Shown here: piece after piece, positions 27,039 through 35,787 of the stretch
Position numbering within the stretch: the stretch's first letter is position 1
How the letters are laid out: each line of letters begins with the position of its first letter
Assembly (NCBI GenBank): GCA_947455215.1
Contig: CANGNA010000032.1
Span: forward strand, 1-45,430
Length of the DNA: 45,430 nt
Direction: 5' to 3'
Source of the DNA: Chitinophagaceae bacterium
GTDB taxonomy: Bacteria > Bacteroidota > Bacteroidia > Chitinophagales > Chitinophagaceae
The notes under the pieces: model-generated
The model's input: the letters and a program-made list of their open reading frames with translations, nothing else
Database searches by the model: none
What the model was told of the DNA's origin: nothing
Translations under genes and position numbers: made by a program

Positions 27039-27793
27039 GACAACATGTATTTCCTGTAGAGTGTTACAAAATCTTCAACTGCCAACTGCTCAGCACGTTT
27101 GTCCAACATCGGATCAGACATGGCCGCCGGTGGCAGTGTACCCTTCAGCGCATTGCGCAGGGTTTTGCGGCGCTGGCCAAACGCAGCCTTCACCAGAGTT
27201 TTGAATTTCCTGCGTTCTTCTATCTGGTGCGGGTTATTGAGCGTTGTGCAGCGCAATACACCACTCATTACCTTGGGCGGCGGTGTAAAGCAACCGGGAT
27301 TAACATCAAACTCGTAAGTAACTTTATAAAAAGCCTGCATCAGTACACTCAATATGCCGTATACTTTGCTGCCCGGCCCTGCTGCCACCCTTTGTGCCAC
27401 TTCTTTCTGGAACATACCTATAGCTTCCGGCACCAGCGGCTCCCAATCCAATATCTTGAACAGTATAGGCGAAGATATATTGTACGGGAAATTACCGATG
27501 ACCGTGAAAGGCTCTGTAAAAGGTGCATCGGCCTGCAGTATATCTTTGTGAATGATCTTACCGGCAATTGCGGGATAGGTATTGTTCAGGTAGTCCACCT
27601 TTTCTGTATCCACCTCTATTGCTTTAAAATCCACACCAGGCAACTGCAGCAGGTACTTGGTGATAGCACCACCACCGGGGCCTACTTCCACCAGCCGCAT
27701 ACCCTCCTTTACATCGAGCAGATCCACTATCCTGCGACACATATTCTCATCGTGCAGGAAATGCTGCCCTAAACTCTTTTTGAGCGTGTACAT
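27035..27793 (-). CDS. rsmA: 16S rRNA dimethyladenosine transferase RsmA (KsgA)
   Basis: This 252-residue protein methylates two adjacent adenines in helix 45 of 16S rRNA (E. coli A1518 and A1519), using SAM, as a late check on small-subunit assembly. Visible motifs are KSLGQHFLHDE at the N-terminus, the SAM-binding VEVGPGGGAITKYLL (35-49) and the catalytic NFPYNISSPI (101-110). GCFTPPPKVMS and the RRKTLRNAL helix belong to the C-terminal RNA-binding part. The length is normal. It overlaps the following dehydrogenase gene by four bases. Its loss usually gives kasugamycin resistance. Confidence 0.97.
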   Translation of the reverse strand: MYTLKKSLGQHFLHDENMCRRIVDLLDVKEGMRLVEVGPGGGAITKYLLQLPGVDFKAIEVDTEKVDYLNNTYPAIAGKIIHKDILQADAPFTEPFTVIGNFPYNISSPILFKILDWEPLVPEAIGMFQKEVAQRVAAGPGSKVYGILSVLMQAFYKVTYEFDVNPGCFTPPPKVMSGVLRCTTLNNPHQIEERRKFKTLVKAAFGQRRKTLRNALKGTLPPAAMSDPMLDKRAEQLAVEDFVTLYRKYMLS

Positions 27794-27858
27794 GCTGCAA
27801 AAATCAACATAAGGAACACAATGGCCAAAATTAGTTTTAAGCAGGCGCTACAGGGCAT

Positions 27859-27893
27859 ATAAAACAAATCCGCCCCGGTAGTACCGGGGCGGA
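27859..27893 (-). terminator. Rho-independent terminator of the enoyl-CoA hydratase-family gene
   Basis: TCCGCCCCGG (27869-27878) pairs with CCGGGGCGGA (27884-27893). On the minus strand the stem is followed by TTTGTTTTAT. It lies 23 bp beyond the stop of the minus-strand gene at 27916. Confidence 0.88.
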
Positions 27894-27915
27894 CAGCAAT
27901 AGTATCGATAATATC

Positions 27916-28704
27916 CTAGGCCTTAGTTGGCTTAGACTTGAATGCATGTATGGCATTGCGTGTAAAATCACTGAGCACCAGGCGGCCACTGATAGCTGCG
28001 CGATCTGTCAGCAGGCTATCCCAATGATCTGTGCCCTGCCAGAACACCTTCTTCAGTTGCAGCATAGCATCGGGGCTGGAATGTGCCAGGCGGTCTGCCA
28101 GGCTGTTCACAGAATCGTCTACATCAGAGATGCTCTTATGTATCTCTGAATACAGGCCATGGCGCTTAGCCCACTCTGCCGACCTCCATTCAGTAGCATC
28201 AATGGCCAGCTGAGAGAAGCCGGATACACCGATCTTCCTTTCTACTGCCGGGCCTACTACAAACGGACCTATACCTACAGCCAGCTCGCTGAGTTTGATA
28301 GAAGAATCTTCAGTTGCTATAGCATAGTCAGTAGCCGCTATGAGGCCTACCCCACCGCCTACAGCTTTACCCTGTACACGACCGATGATGAGCTTATGAC
28401 ACTTACGCATAGCATTAATGACATGCGCGAAACCGCTGAAGAACTTTGTGCCCTGCTCAGCATTGCTTACCGCCATCAATTCTTCGAAAGAAGCACCTGC
28501 ACAGAAAGCACGTTCGCCTGAGCTGCGCAGAACAATAACCTTCACCCTGTTGTCTATACCAACGTCGTTGATCGTTTTAGCCAGATCGTTAAGAATAGCA
28601 GATGGTAATGAATTACTTGCGGGGTGAAAAAATTCGATGGTGGCAATACCGTGTTCAATTTCGTGGCTAACGTAGCCCTCAGGATGTTGCATAAGTATGG
28701 TCAT
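27916..28704 (-). CDS. Enoyl-CoA hydratase/isomerase family protein
   Basis: This 262-residue crotonase-fold protein is probably cytoplasmic. The oxyanion-hole segments are recognisable: ERAFCAGASFEELM near residues 70-80 and GRVQGKAVGGGVGLIAATD near 108-127. SELAVGIGP follows, where the Glu corresponds to a catalytic acidic residue in hydratases. The C-terminal helix region carries WAKRHGLYSEI. Substrate specificity within the crotonase superfamily (hydratase, isomerase, methylglutaconyl- or phenylacetate-pathway enzyme) cannot be set from this. It stands alone, with its own terminator downstream. Confidence 0.9.
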   Translation of the reverse strand: MTILMQHPEGYVSHEIEHGIATIEFFHPASNSLPSAILNDLAKTINDVGIDNRVKVIVLRSSGERAFCAGASFEELMAVSNAEQGTKFFSGFAHVINAMRKCHKLIIGRVQGKAVGGGVGLIAATDYAIATEDSSIKLSELAVGIGPFVVGPAVERKIGVSGFSQLAIDATEWRSAEWAKRHGLYSEIHKSISDVDDSVNSLADRLAHSSPDAMLQLKKVFWQGTDHWDSLLTDRAAISGRLVLSDFTRNAIHAFKSKPTKA

Positions 28705-28833
28705 TTAGAAATTAAAAACTAAAATACGGGCGTATATTATTCAAAAGGTATGGGCTGTAAAAATATGCATAATTCAAATGTCGGCAAGTTGTTTGGCGTA
28801 AATTTTTAGATTTTTTTAATGAATATGGGCAAT

Positions 28834-28865
28834 AAAAAACGGGGATGCTGTTATGCATCCCCGTT
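28834..28865 (-). terminator. Rho-independent terminator of the repeat adhesin gene
   Basis: AACGGGGATGC (28838-28848) pairs with GCATCCCCGTT (28855-28865), an 11-bp stem with a six-base loop. On the minus strand it is followed by a run of Ts. It starts 18 bp after the stop of the adhesin gene. Confidence 0.92.
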
Positions 28866-28882
28866 CATATAGCGGAGATCGT

Positions 28883-31800
28883 TTATTCTTTAACCAGGCG
28901 CTTAACCATCTTTTCGGCACCGTGCGTTACTTCTACCATGTATACACCGGCAGCCAGAGACTTAACCGGGATAGATGTAGTAGCCGAGCTAACTGTACCC
29001 AGGTCTGAGCTATATACGGTCACACCATTGATGTCCAGCAACCTTACAGATAACTGCTCTTCCTTAGCAGAAGAATACGTGATGGTTACTGCATCTGTAG
29101 CGGGGTTAGGCGCAAGCGCAATGCTGACACCGGTTGTTTTGGTTGTACCTGGCTTAGCGGTCAGTTCAAAGCGGGCATCGCCTTGTGTGCTCTTATCGGC
29201 ACCGATAGTGAAGCTGTATGCTGCACCCGGCTCCAATAAGGTATACTTATCCTTGAGCCTGTCGTGCAGGTAAACAGGCTTGCCACCCGGAGTTACCACA
29301 TCTGCAGCCCTTATGGTGAAGTCTTGCTTATAATCTGATGCAATACCAACAGGGATGATCATATCATCGCTGTACGGGCGGGCATCAATAGAAAGACGCT
29401 GGCCATCAGCAGACAAAGAATAGAGATTGAAGTCTGGTCCGCAAAGCTTGTGTGCATCGGCAGTATTATCGTCAACATCAGTAGCCTTGTCGTCGAACTT
29501 AACGCGCAGCTCGTCCCACTTGTGCTCATTGGCATCAAAAATTTCAAGCGATACGAACTCAGGTGCCTGCCTTAACAGGAGCGTATCATAGCGGCCAAAC
29601 TTATTACCTTCTGTAAAGGTCAGTATGTCTCCGTTATGCGCCACGCGCACCTGGAAGGCTGTATTGGCCTGGATGTAATATGGAGTTGGTCCACCGCTGC
29701 CAATAGGAACAGATATATACTGGCCACCTGCACCCAGGTAAGGATCCCACACGTAGAAAGCAGACCCATTGACAACACCCGCCTGCTTAGCATTGTACAT
29801 CACTGTACCCAGATCTACAGGTGACGGATAAGGGTTGCCGATCATGTTGTAATCCTGCAATGTTGTAGCGCCTCTTGACAGGGTGATGAACTGATCGCCC
29901 TGGTTAACTGCACCCACCATGGAGATCGTAACCGGACTTGGTGTTTCTGTAATGAAACCAAGACCCTGGCCTTTTATGCCGCGGATAAACAAACGCAAAC
30001 CCTGGAATGTGTGGAAAAGGTTAGAATCAGCTGCTGATGCATTGATCTTAGTGATGGCCCTCCAACCCGGATCGGAACCCAAAGAAGAGTTACCCACCAG
30101 CGGGTTATAGCGGAAACATGACGGATTGTTGGTTGATGTCGTAGTAAATCCGTTAGTTGCACCACTCTGCCCAGTGATATCGATGTATTGCTGTATCTGG
30201 CTCAGCGAGATAGATGATGAGAACGGATGTGACCAGAAGCGATACCTGCGATAACCACCCGGCACATACTGCATGATCTTTACGTTGCCCGAGATAGCCG
30301 CACCAAATGAAATGGAACCGATAGCAGCCGTATAAGCAGCATCAGAGTACATCACCAGGCTGTCGCTGGTGGTAAGTGTACCGGCGGACATAGAAAGGTT
30401 TTTGATAACGGTGAGCCTTGACCCAGTAGGGATAGTGACACCGGCAGCATTGTTGAAATTGATATTATTCACACGCCCAAAACCCGTGATGGTTTGAGCA
30501 GAAGAGCCTGCCATCACAACGGGGCCGGTACCTGTGATAGACCCGTTATTAGACAAAGTGCCTTTCACGGATAGTTGAGTACCCGCGATAGATATCTGCG
30601 CACCTGATGCTATAGTAAGATTTTTAGCACCTGCAAATGCGAAGTCCGGTATTGACGGGCTGTACAATGTACCCGCTGGTATTGTTACATCGGTAGTATC
30701 ACCCGGCACAAAGCCGCAAGACCAGTTACCACCATAAGACCAGTCTGTTTCGTGACCTGATAAACCGCCAACCCACTGCATAGGCTGTGTTGTAACAGTA
30801 GCAGTAGTATCTATTGTAGTAGCACAGGTAGCATTATGCACTTCCACCAATTGGTATGTGTGTGATGAAACTATAACACCGGTGTTGAGCGATACGCTGC
30901 CGCCTGAAAGTACAGCAGTCTGGTCAGCACCGCCATCAACTTTGTACGTAATGGTAGCACCAGCTGTACCTGTAAATATAATATCAGAAGAATAATGATA
31001 ACAAGTAACCGGAGCGGCAGCAATAACGGCAGCCGGGTAATCAACAACGGTTACATCTTTGGTAGCAGCTACAGTACCACACTCGTTAGTAAATGAGTAA
31101 GAAATAGTAGCCGCACCACCTGTAAGGCCCACCACTGCACCGGCAGCGTCAACTGTAGCAACAGATGCGGCAGACGAACTCCACGTGCCGGAAGGCGTAG
31201 CATCAGACATGGTAACTGTGGTACCTGTACAGAAAGTAACAGGACTACCCGTTACTTCGGCCGGCATAGCAGGCAGCGAACTAACAGTGGTAGGATACGT
31301 TACCGAACAGCTACCTACTGCATAATTAAGTGTATAGGTAATATCAACCGCGCCAGCAGATACACCCGAAACAATACCTGACGCATCAACAGTAGCAACA
31401 GCGTCGTTAGAAGAGCTCCAGGCACCGCCTACAGACCCATCTGTAAAAGTAAGCGGAGACTCTGTACAAACAAGTGCATTACCAGATATTGCGGCTGGTG
31501 TAGTATTGACAGTTACAGACTGGGAAGCAGCGCAACCATTAACAGTATAAGTTACATCTGTAGTACCTGAAGTGATGCCATAAACCGCACCTGAGGCATC
31601 GACCGTGGCCACTGACAGAGATCCTCCTGACCACTCACCACCAGCGATGCTGTTGGTGAGTGTAGTAACAGCCCCTTCGCAAACAGCAAATGAACCAGAG
31701 AAAGAAGAAGGGGTGGCCTGAACAGTAGTAGGATAACCGACAGCACAGCTACCAGCTGCATAGCTGACCGTATAACTGATATTTGCGGCACCAGTAGTAA

Positions 31801-34800
31801 GACCTGTTACAACGCCCGACGCATCAACAGTAGCAACTGCTGCATCTGTAGTGCTCCAGTTACCACCCACGGTAGCATCGGTAAATGTAGCAGGAGCGGC
31901 CGAACAAATGAGATCACTACCAGAAATAGCAGACGGCATTGGATTTACAGTAACAACTTCGCTGGCAGAACAGCTACCCAATGTATAGGTAACAGTAGTA
32001 GTACCAGCTGTAACTCCCGACACATTGCCTGCTGCATCTACAGTGGCTACCGATGGAGAACCACCAGACCATGTACCTCCGGCATCACTATTGCCTAAAG
32101 TTGATACAGCATTTTCGCATACTACCGGGGCACCTGAGAAAGCAGTTGGTGTTCTGTTGACAGTAAGGCTTTTAGTTGCCGGAGCACCACATCCTGTAGC
32201 GTAAGATATAGTAGTAGTACCATAGCTAATACCTGTGGTAAGGCCAGCGCTATTTACAGAAGCAATTGACGGATCAGCAGAACTCCACGCGCCGCCTGTA
32301 ACAGCTTCTGAGAACGTGGTTTGGTCACTTTCACAAATGCTGGCAGTTCCACCAGTGATCGACGCAGGCGGAGCAAGTACTGTAAAAGGAAGTGTAGCAC
32401 GGCAAGAGCCGAATGTATAAGATATTGTAGCGGCTCCTGCGCTGACTCCGGTAACTACACCAGAAGAGTTAATGCTGGCAACGGCGCTGTTTGACGATGA
32501 CCAAACACCGCTAGCAGTGGCATCCGACAAAGTAGTTGTTGATGACCTGCAGACGGTAGCCGAACCGGAGATCGGATCAGGGGCGTTGTTAACTGTTACT
32601 GTTTTAACAGCGAAGCAACCTGTTGGCAGAGTATAAGAAATAACCACAGAGCCGCTATTAACGCCCGTAACCAGGCCGCCACTAACGGTAGCAGTTGATT
32701 CATTGGCAGAAGACCAGGTACCGCCGCCACTTGCATCGGTAAGGGTGGTGATACTCTGCTCACACACAGTAAGGGTACCTGCAATGGCAGCAGGATTGGC
32801 ATTAACCGTAAAGGTTGCGGTAGAGCGGCAAGAACCTATAGTATAACTTATTACCGAAGTACCGGCAGATACGGCACCTACTACACCGGTAGCAGCACCA
32901 ATGGTAGCCCTTGTAGTTGTGGCACTTGTCCAGGTACCGCCCGCTACCGAGTTAGTAAGTGTTGTGAGCGTGCCCACACAGGCGCTTAGCGAACCTGTAA
33001 TAGCTGTAGGTGCGGTATTGACCGTTAAGCCCCTTCCTACTGCACAAGACCCTATGGTATAAGAAACAGTTGCACTGCCGGGGTTAGTACCGGTAATAGT
33101 AAGTGGCGTACTTGCACCTATAGAGGCAATAGAAGGATCAGTAATGCTCCACGTACCACCTGCTACTGCATTTGTGAAAGTAGTAGCAGCACCGTTACAT
33201 ATGACATTAGTACCTGTTATTGCAGCTGGTGTTGTGTTTACGGTGAATGTAGCGGTAGAACGGCATGAACCTAAGGTGTAACTTATAACAGATGTGCCCG
33301 CCGAAACCGGACTAACAATACCTGTAGACGATCCGATCGTAGCTTTGGTAGTTGTTGCACTGGTCCAGGTACCGCCCGGTACGGTGTTCGTAAGCGTGGT
33401 AGGTGAACCCACACAAGCGTTGAGTGTGCCAACTATGACATCAGGCATTGTATTGACCGTTACCCCCCTTGACACTGCGCATGAACCTATCGTGTAAGAA
33501 ATAGTAGTATTACCAGGATCTGTTCCTGTGATGGTTAGCGGCGTGCTTGCACCTATAGATGCTATGGAAGGATCGGTAATACTCCACGTACCACCTGCAA
33601 CTGTATTATTGAAAGTAGTAGCAGCGCCATCGCAAATAACATTGGTACCGGTTATAGCCGCAGGTGTGGTATTAACTGTAAAAGTAGCAGTAGAGCGGCA
33701 TGATCCTATAGAATAACTGATAAGAGAAGTACCGGATGCAACTGCCCCCACTACACCTGTGGATGAACCAACAGTAGCTTTTGTAGTTGTTGCACTGGTC
33801 CAGGTACCTCCGGCAACAGCGTTAGATAACGTAGTAAGTGTACCTACACAAGCACTAAGTGTGCCTGTAATAGCCGAAGGAGCTGTATTAACCGTAACGG
33901 TACGAACAGCAAAGCACCCTGTGGAGAGTGTATATGAGATGGTGGTGTTGCCCGCATGAACACCGGTAATAACACCCGGAGATGAGGACGTTACAGTTGC
34001 GGTTGAGTTATCCAGAGACGACCACGTACCTCCCGCTGTTGCATCAGAAAAAGTAGTAAGTGCACCCTCGCAAACAGTTTGGGTACCGCTGATGACCGCA
34101 GGATTGGCATTAACGGTAAATACAGCTGTAGTGCGGCAGGAACCGATGGAGTAACTAATTACTGAAGTACCGGCAGAAACTGCGCCAACAACACCTGAAG
34201 AAGAACCAATAGTGGCTTTTGTAGTTGTGGTGCTGACCCATGTACCACCAGCAACCGAGTTGGTAAGTGTAGTAAGCGTACCGATACAAGCCCTGAGCGT
34301 ACCGGAAATAGCCGCAGGTGCCACATTGACAGTTATTGGCCTGGTGGCGAAACAACCTGTAGACAATGTATATACTATATTAGTTGTTCCGGCGTTAATA
34401 CCAGTAATGGTTACCGGAGAGCTTGCATTGATAGACGCTGTTGAAGGATCCTGGGTAGACCATGTGCCACCTGCGGTGGCATTGGCAAATGTTGTTGTGG
34501 CGTTCTGACATATGGTTTGGGTACCGGTAATGGCAGCAGGATTGGCGTTGACAGTGAACGTAGCTGTTGAACGGCATGAACCTATAGAATAACTGATGAT
34601 CGCAGTACCTGATGCTATAGCGCTAACAACACCGGTAGATGAATTTACAGATGCTTTGGTAGTGGCCGAACTGGACCATGTGCCACCAGGTACGGAGTTA
34701 GACAATGTAGTAAGTGTACCTGCACATGCAGATAGCGTGCCTGTAATAACATCGGGAGATGTATTTGTAACCACCGCTGCTACAGGGCTTGTGAGGCTGC

Positions 34801-35182
34801 CGCTTGTATTACACAACCCGGTGCCATCCCACGTGATCACACAATAATAATAGGTAGTACCCACATCTATTGTAGACGGCAGGAACGTAGTGTTACCTGT
34901 GGCAGACGTAGAGCTGGATACAAAAGTGGTACTTTGCAGTGTTCCTCCGGAAGTTGAGTTGACCGTATTTGAAAACCACTGGATAGTAAGTGCTGTACCG
35001 GTAGCTGTACCAGAACCAGAATTACACGTGTTGTACGTGTAGGTAAGCACCCCCGGTGTTGCGTTCTGGCAGTATGTTGCCGCGCCGGTGAGCGAATTGG
35101 TTGTGTTAGGCGCATACATCTTCTGGGAAAAACCCGTGACACTAAAACCCAACAACACTACTGCTAGTAATAAATACCTCAT
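28883..35182 (-). CDS. Giant T9SS-exported adhesin-like protein with 17 Big_2-like repeats
   Basis: The protein has 2099 residues when started at MRYLLLAVVLLGFSVTGFSQ (ATG at 35180-35182). This gives a clean signal peptide and follows a consensus promoter. The longer upstream reading crosses that promoter. After a Cys-rich N-terminal domain come 17 repeats of roughly 60-75 residues with the pattern I(T/S)GxxxxC....TTx....GGTWSS....A(T/S)I....GxxxISY, most carrying two Cys that could form a disulfide. Two repeat types alternate in the first ten. Residues about 1500-2020 are non-repetitive (AGTLYSPSIPDF; YVPGGYRRYRFWSHPFSS). The last 75 residues are a type A sorting domain (LAPNPATDAVTITY; LAAGVYMVEV; KRLVKE). 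It is presumably attached to the surface or secreted. An adhesion role is inferred from architecture only. Confidence 0.9.
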   Translation of the reverse strand: MRYLLLAVVLLGFSVTGFSQKMYAPNTTNSLTGAATYCQNATPGVLTYTYNTCNSGSGTATGTALTIQWFSNTVNSTSGGTLQSTTFVSSSTSATGNTTFLPSTIDVGTTYYYCVITWDGTGLCNTSGSLTSPVAAVVTNTSPDVITGTLSACAGTLTTLSNSVPGGTWSSSATTKASVNSSTGVVSAIASGTAIISYSIGSCRSTATFTVNANPAAITGTQTICQNATTTFANATAGGTWSTQDPSTASINASSPVTITGINAGTTNIVYTLSTGCFATRPITVNVAPAAISGTLRACIGTLTTLTNSVAGGTWVSTTTTKATIGSSSGVVGAVSAGTSVISYSIGSCRTTAVFTVNANPAVISGTQTVCEGALTTFSDATAGGTWSSLDNSTATVTSSSPGVITGVHAGNTTISYTLSTGCFAVRTVTVNTAPSAITGTLSACVGTLTTLSNAVAGGTWTSATTTKATVGSSTGVVGAVASGTSLISYSIGSCRSTATFTVNTTPAAITGTNVICDGAATTFNNTVAGGTWSITDPSIASIGASTPLTITGTDPGNTTISYTIGSCAVSRGVTVNTMPDVIVGTLNACVGSPTTLTNTVPGGTWTSATTTKATIGSSTGIVSPVSAGTSVISYTLGSCRSTATFTVNTTPAAITGTNVICNGAATTFTNAVAGGTWSITDPSIASIGASTPLTITGTNPGSATVSYTIGSCAVGRGLTVNTAPTAITGSLSACVGTLTTLTNSVAGGTWTSATTTRATIGAATGVVGAVSAGTSVISYTIGSCRSTATFTVNANPAAIAGTLTVCEQSITTLTDASGGGTWSSANESTATVSGGLVTGVNSGSVVISYTLPTGCFAVKTVTVNNAPDPISGSATVCRSSTTTLSDATASGVWSSSNSAVASINSSGVVTGVSAGAATISYTFGSCRATLPFTVLAPPASITGGTASICESDQTTFSEAVTGGAWSSADPSIASVNSAGLTTGISYGTTTISYATGCGAPATKSLTVNRTPTAFSGAPVVCENAVSTLGNSDAGGTWSGGSPSVATVDAAGNVSGVTAGTTTVTYTLGSCSASEVVTVNPMPSAISGSDLICSAAPATFTDATVGGNWSTTDAAVATVDASGVVTGLTTGAANISYTVSYAAGSCAVGYPTTVQATPSSFSGSFAVCEGAVTTLTNSIAGGEWSGGSLSVATVDASGAVYGITSGTTDVTYTVNGCAASQSVTVNTTPAAISGNALVCTESPLTFTDGSVGGAWSSSNDAVATVDASGIVSGVSAGAVDITYTLNYAVGSCSVTYPTTVSSLPAMPAEVTGSPVTFCTGTTVTMSDATPSGTWSSSAASVATVDAAGAVVGLTGGAATISYSFTNECGTVAATKDVTVVDYPAAVIAAAPVTCYHYSSDIIFTGTAGATITYKVDGGADQTAVLSGGSVSLNTGVIVSSHTYQLVEVHNATCATTIDTTATVTTQPMQWVGGLSGHETDWSYGGNWSCGFVPGDTTDVTIPAGTLYSPSIPDFAFAGAKNLTIASGAQISIAGTQLSVKGTLSNNGSITGTGPVVMAGSSAQTITGFGRVNNINFNNAAGVTIPTGSRLTVIKNLSMSAGTLTTSDSLVMYSDAAYTAAIGSISFGAAISGNVKIMQYVPGGYRRYRFWSHPFSSSISLSQIQQYIDITGQSGATNGFTTTSTNNPSCFRYNPLVGNSSLGSDPGWRAITKINASAADSNLFHTFQGLRLFIRGIKGQGLGFITETPSPVTISMVGAVNQGDQFITLSRGATTLQDYNMIGNPYPSPVDLGTVMYNAKQAGVVNGSAFYVWDPYLGAGGQYISVPIGSGGPTPYYIQANTAFQVRVAHNGDILTFTEGNKFGRYDTLLLRQAPEFVSLEIFDANEHKWDELRVKFDDKATDVDDNTADAHKLCGPDFNLYSLSADGQRLSIDARPYSDDMIIPVGIASDYKQDFTIRAADVVTPGGKPVYLHDRLKDKYTLLEPGAAYSFTIGADKSTQGDARFELTAKPGTTKTTGVSIALAPNPATDAVTITYSSAKEEQLSVRLLDINGVTVYSSDLGTVSSATTSIPVKSLAAGVYMVEVTHGAEKMVKRLVKE

Positions 35183-35224
35183 ACAACTCTTATTTTTATT
35201 AGTGGATATAATTTCTATTTGCTG

Positions 35225-35256
35225 CAAAACTATCTTATTAATATATAACGAACAAA
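35225..35256 (-). promoter_or_regulatory. Bacteroidetes-type promoter of the repeat adhesin gene
   Basis: On the minus strand TTTG (35256-35253), a 20-nt spacer and TAGTTTTG (35232-35225) match the -33/-7 consensus. The box ends 42 nt before the ATG at 35182, which supports the downstream start codon. Confidence 0.75.
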
Positions 35257-35604
35257 AAAAGGGTAAAAAAATAATATTATTGATTATTCTCTTTGTAATG
35301 ACGAAATGTGGATAACCTGTCAATAATCAACAAATCGATGTTAATTACCTATACCACAACAGCATACAGCGCATATAAAAAGACGAAATAATTAATACAA
35401 AAAAACGCTTAACAAATATATTTTTTTACAACGCACAGCAAATTTACAACTTTCTATTAACAAAACAACAACAGAATGACTTTAATTCTTATCTGTGCGC
35501 AGATAATAGTGCTATGATGCATAAGTGGCAAAAAAGATGAGACTACAGAATGGAAAAAAATGGCATTAACAGGCATACAGACGGGCAACCAAACAAATGA
35601 AGAC
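35257..35604. other. AT-rich intergenic stretch without a recognised gene
   Basis: This segment between the adhesin promoter and the tRNA terminator is strongly AT-rich, with long A runs. I see no coding pattern, repeat module or palindrome of note in it. Confidence 0.6.
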
Positions 35605-35607
35605 ATG

Positions 35608-35641
35608 AAAAAAGCGCACCAAACAGTGTTTAATGCGCTTT
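35608..35641 (-). terminator. Terminator downstream of tRNA-Lys
   Basis: AAAGCGCA (35611-35618) pairs with TGCGCTTT (35634-35641), with a nested AAAC/GTTT. On the minus strand it ends in TTTTTTC, counting the A:T pairs at the stem base. It begins four bases past the tRNA 3' end. Confidence 0.75.
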
Positions 35642-35644
35642 GTG

Positions 35645-35717
35645 TGGTTCCGCAGGGGCTCGAACCCTGGACCCAATGATTAAGAGTCATTTGCTCTACC
35701 AACTGAGCTACAGAACC
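35645..35717 (-). tRNA. tRNA-Lys (anticodon CTT)
   Basis: The 73-nt minus-strand sequence folds as a full cloverleaf. Acceptor arms are GGTTCTG/CGGAACC with one T:G pair. The D arm is GCTC-AGTTGGTA-GAGC, the anticodon stem AATGA/TCATT with loop CTCTTAA, the variable loop GGGTC, and the T arm CAGGG-TTCGAGC-CCCTG. The discriminator is A. The loop gives anticodon CTT, reading AAG lysine codons. The CCA end is not encoded (the next bases are CAC). A consensus promoter lies just upstream and a terminator just downstream, so it is transcribed alone. Confidence 0.97.
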
Positions 35718-35738
35718 ATTTTCTCTTTTTTGGGACTG

Positions 35739-35769
35739 CAAAGGTAAGCATTTACACATAACTACCAAA
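35739..35769 (-). promoter_or_regulatory. Consensus Bacteroidetes promoter of tRNA-Lys
   Basis: On the minus strand TTTG (35769-35766), exactly 19 nt, then TACCTTTG (35746-35739) matches the -33/-7 consensus perfectly. The start of transcription would fall roughly 15 nt upstream of the tRNA 5' end. It lies in the short gap after the porin gene stop. Confidence 0.85.
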
Positions 35770-35787
35770 AAAACAGGGAGATTTTTC

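Noticed and set aside
35182-35323. Longer start for the repeat adhesin
   Set aside because: The additional 47 codons run across an exact -33/-7 promoter and precede an obvious signal peptide starting at 35182.
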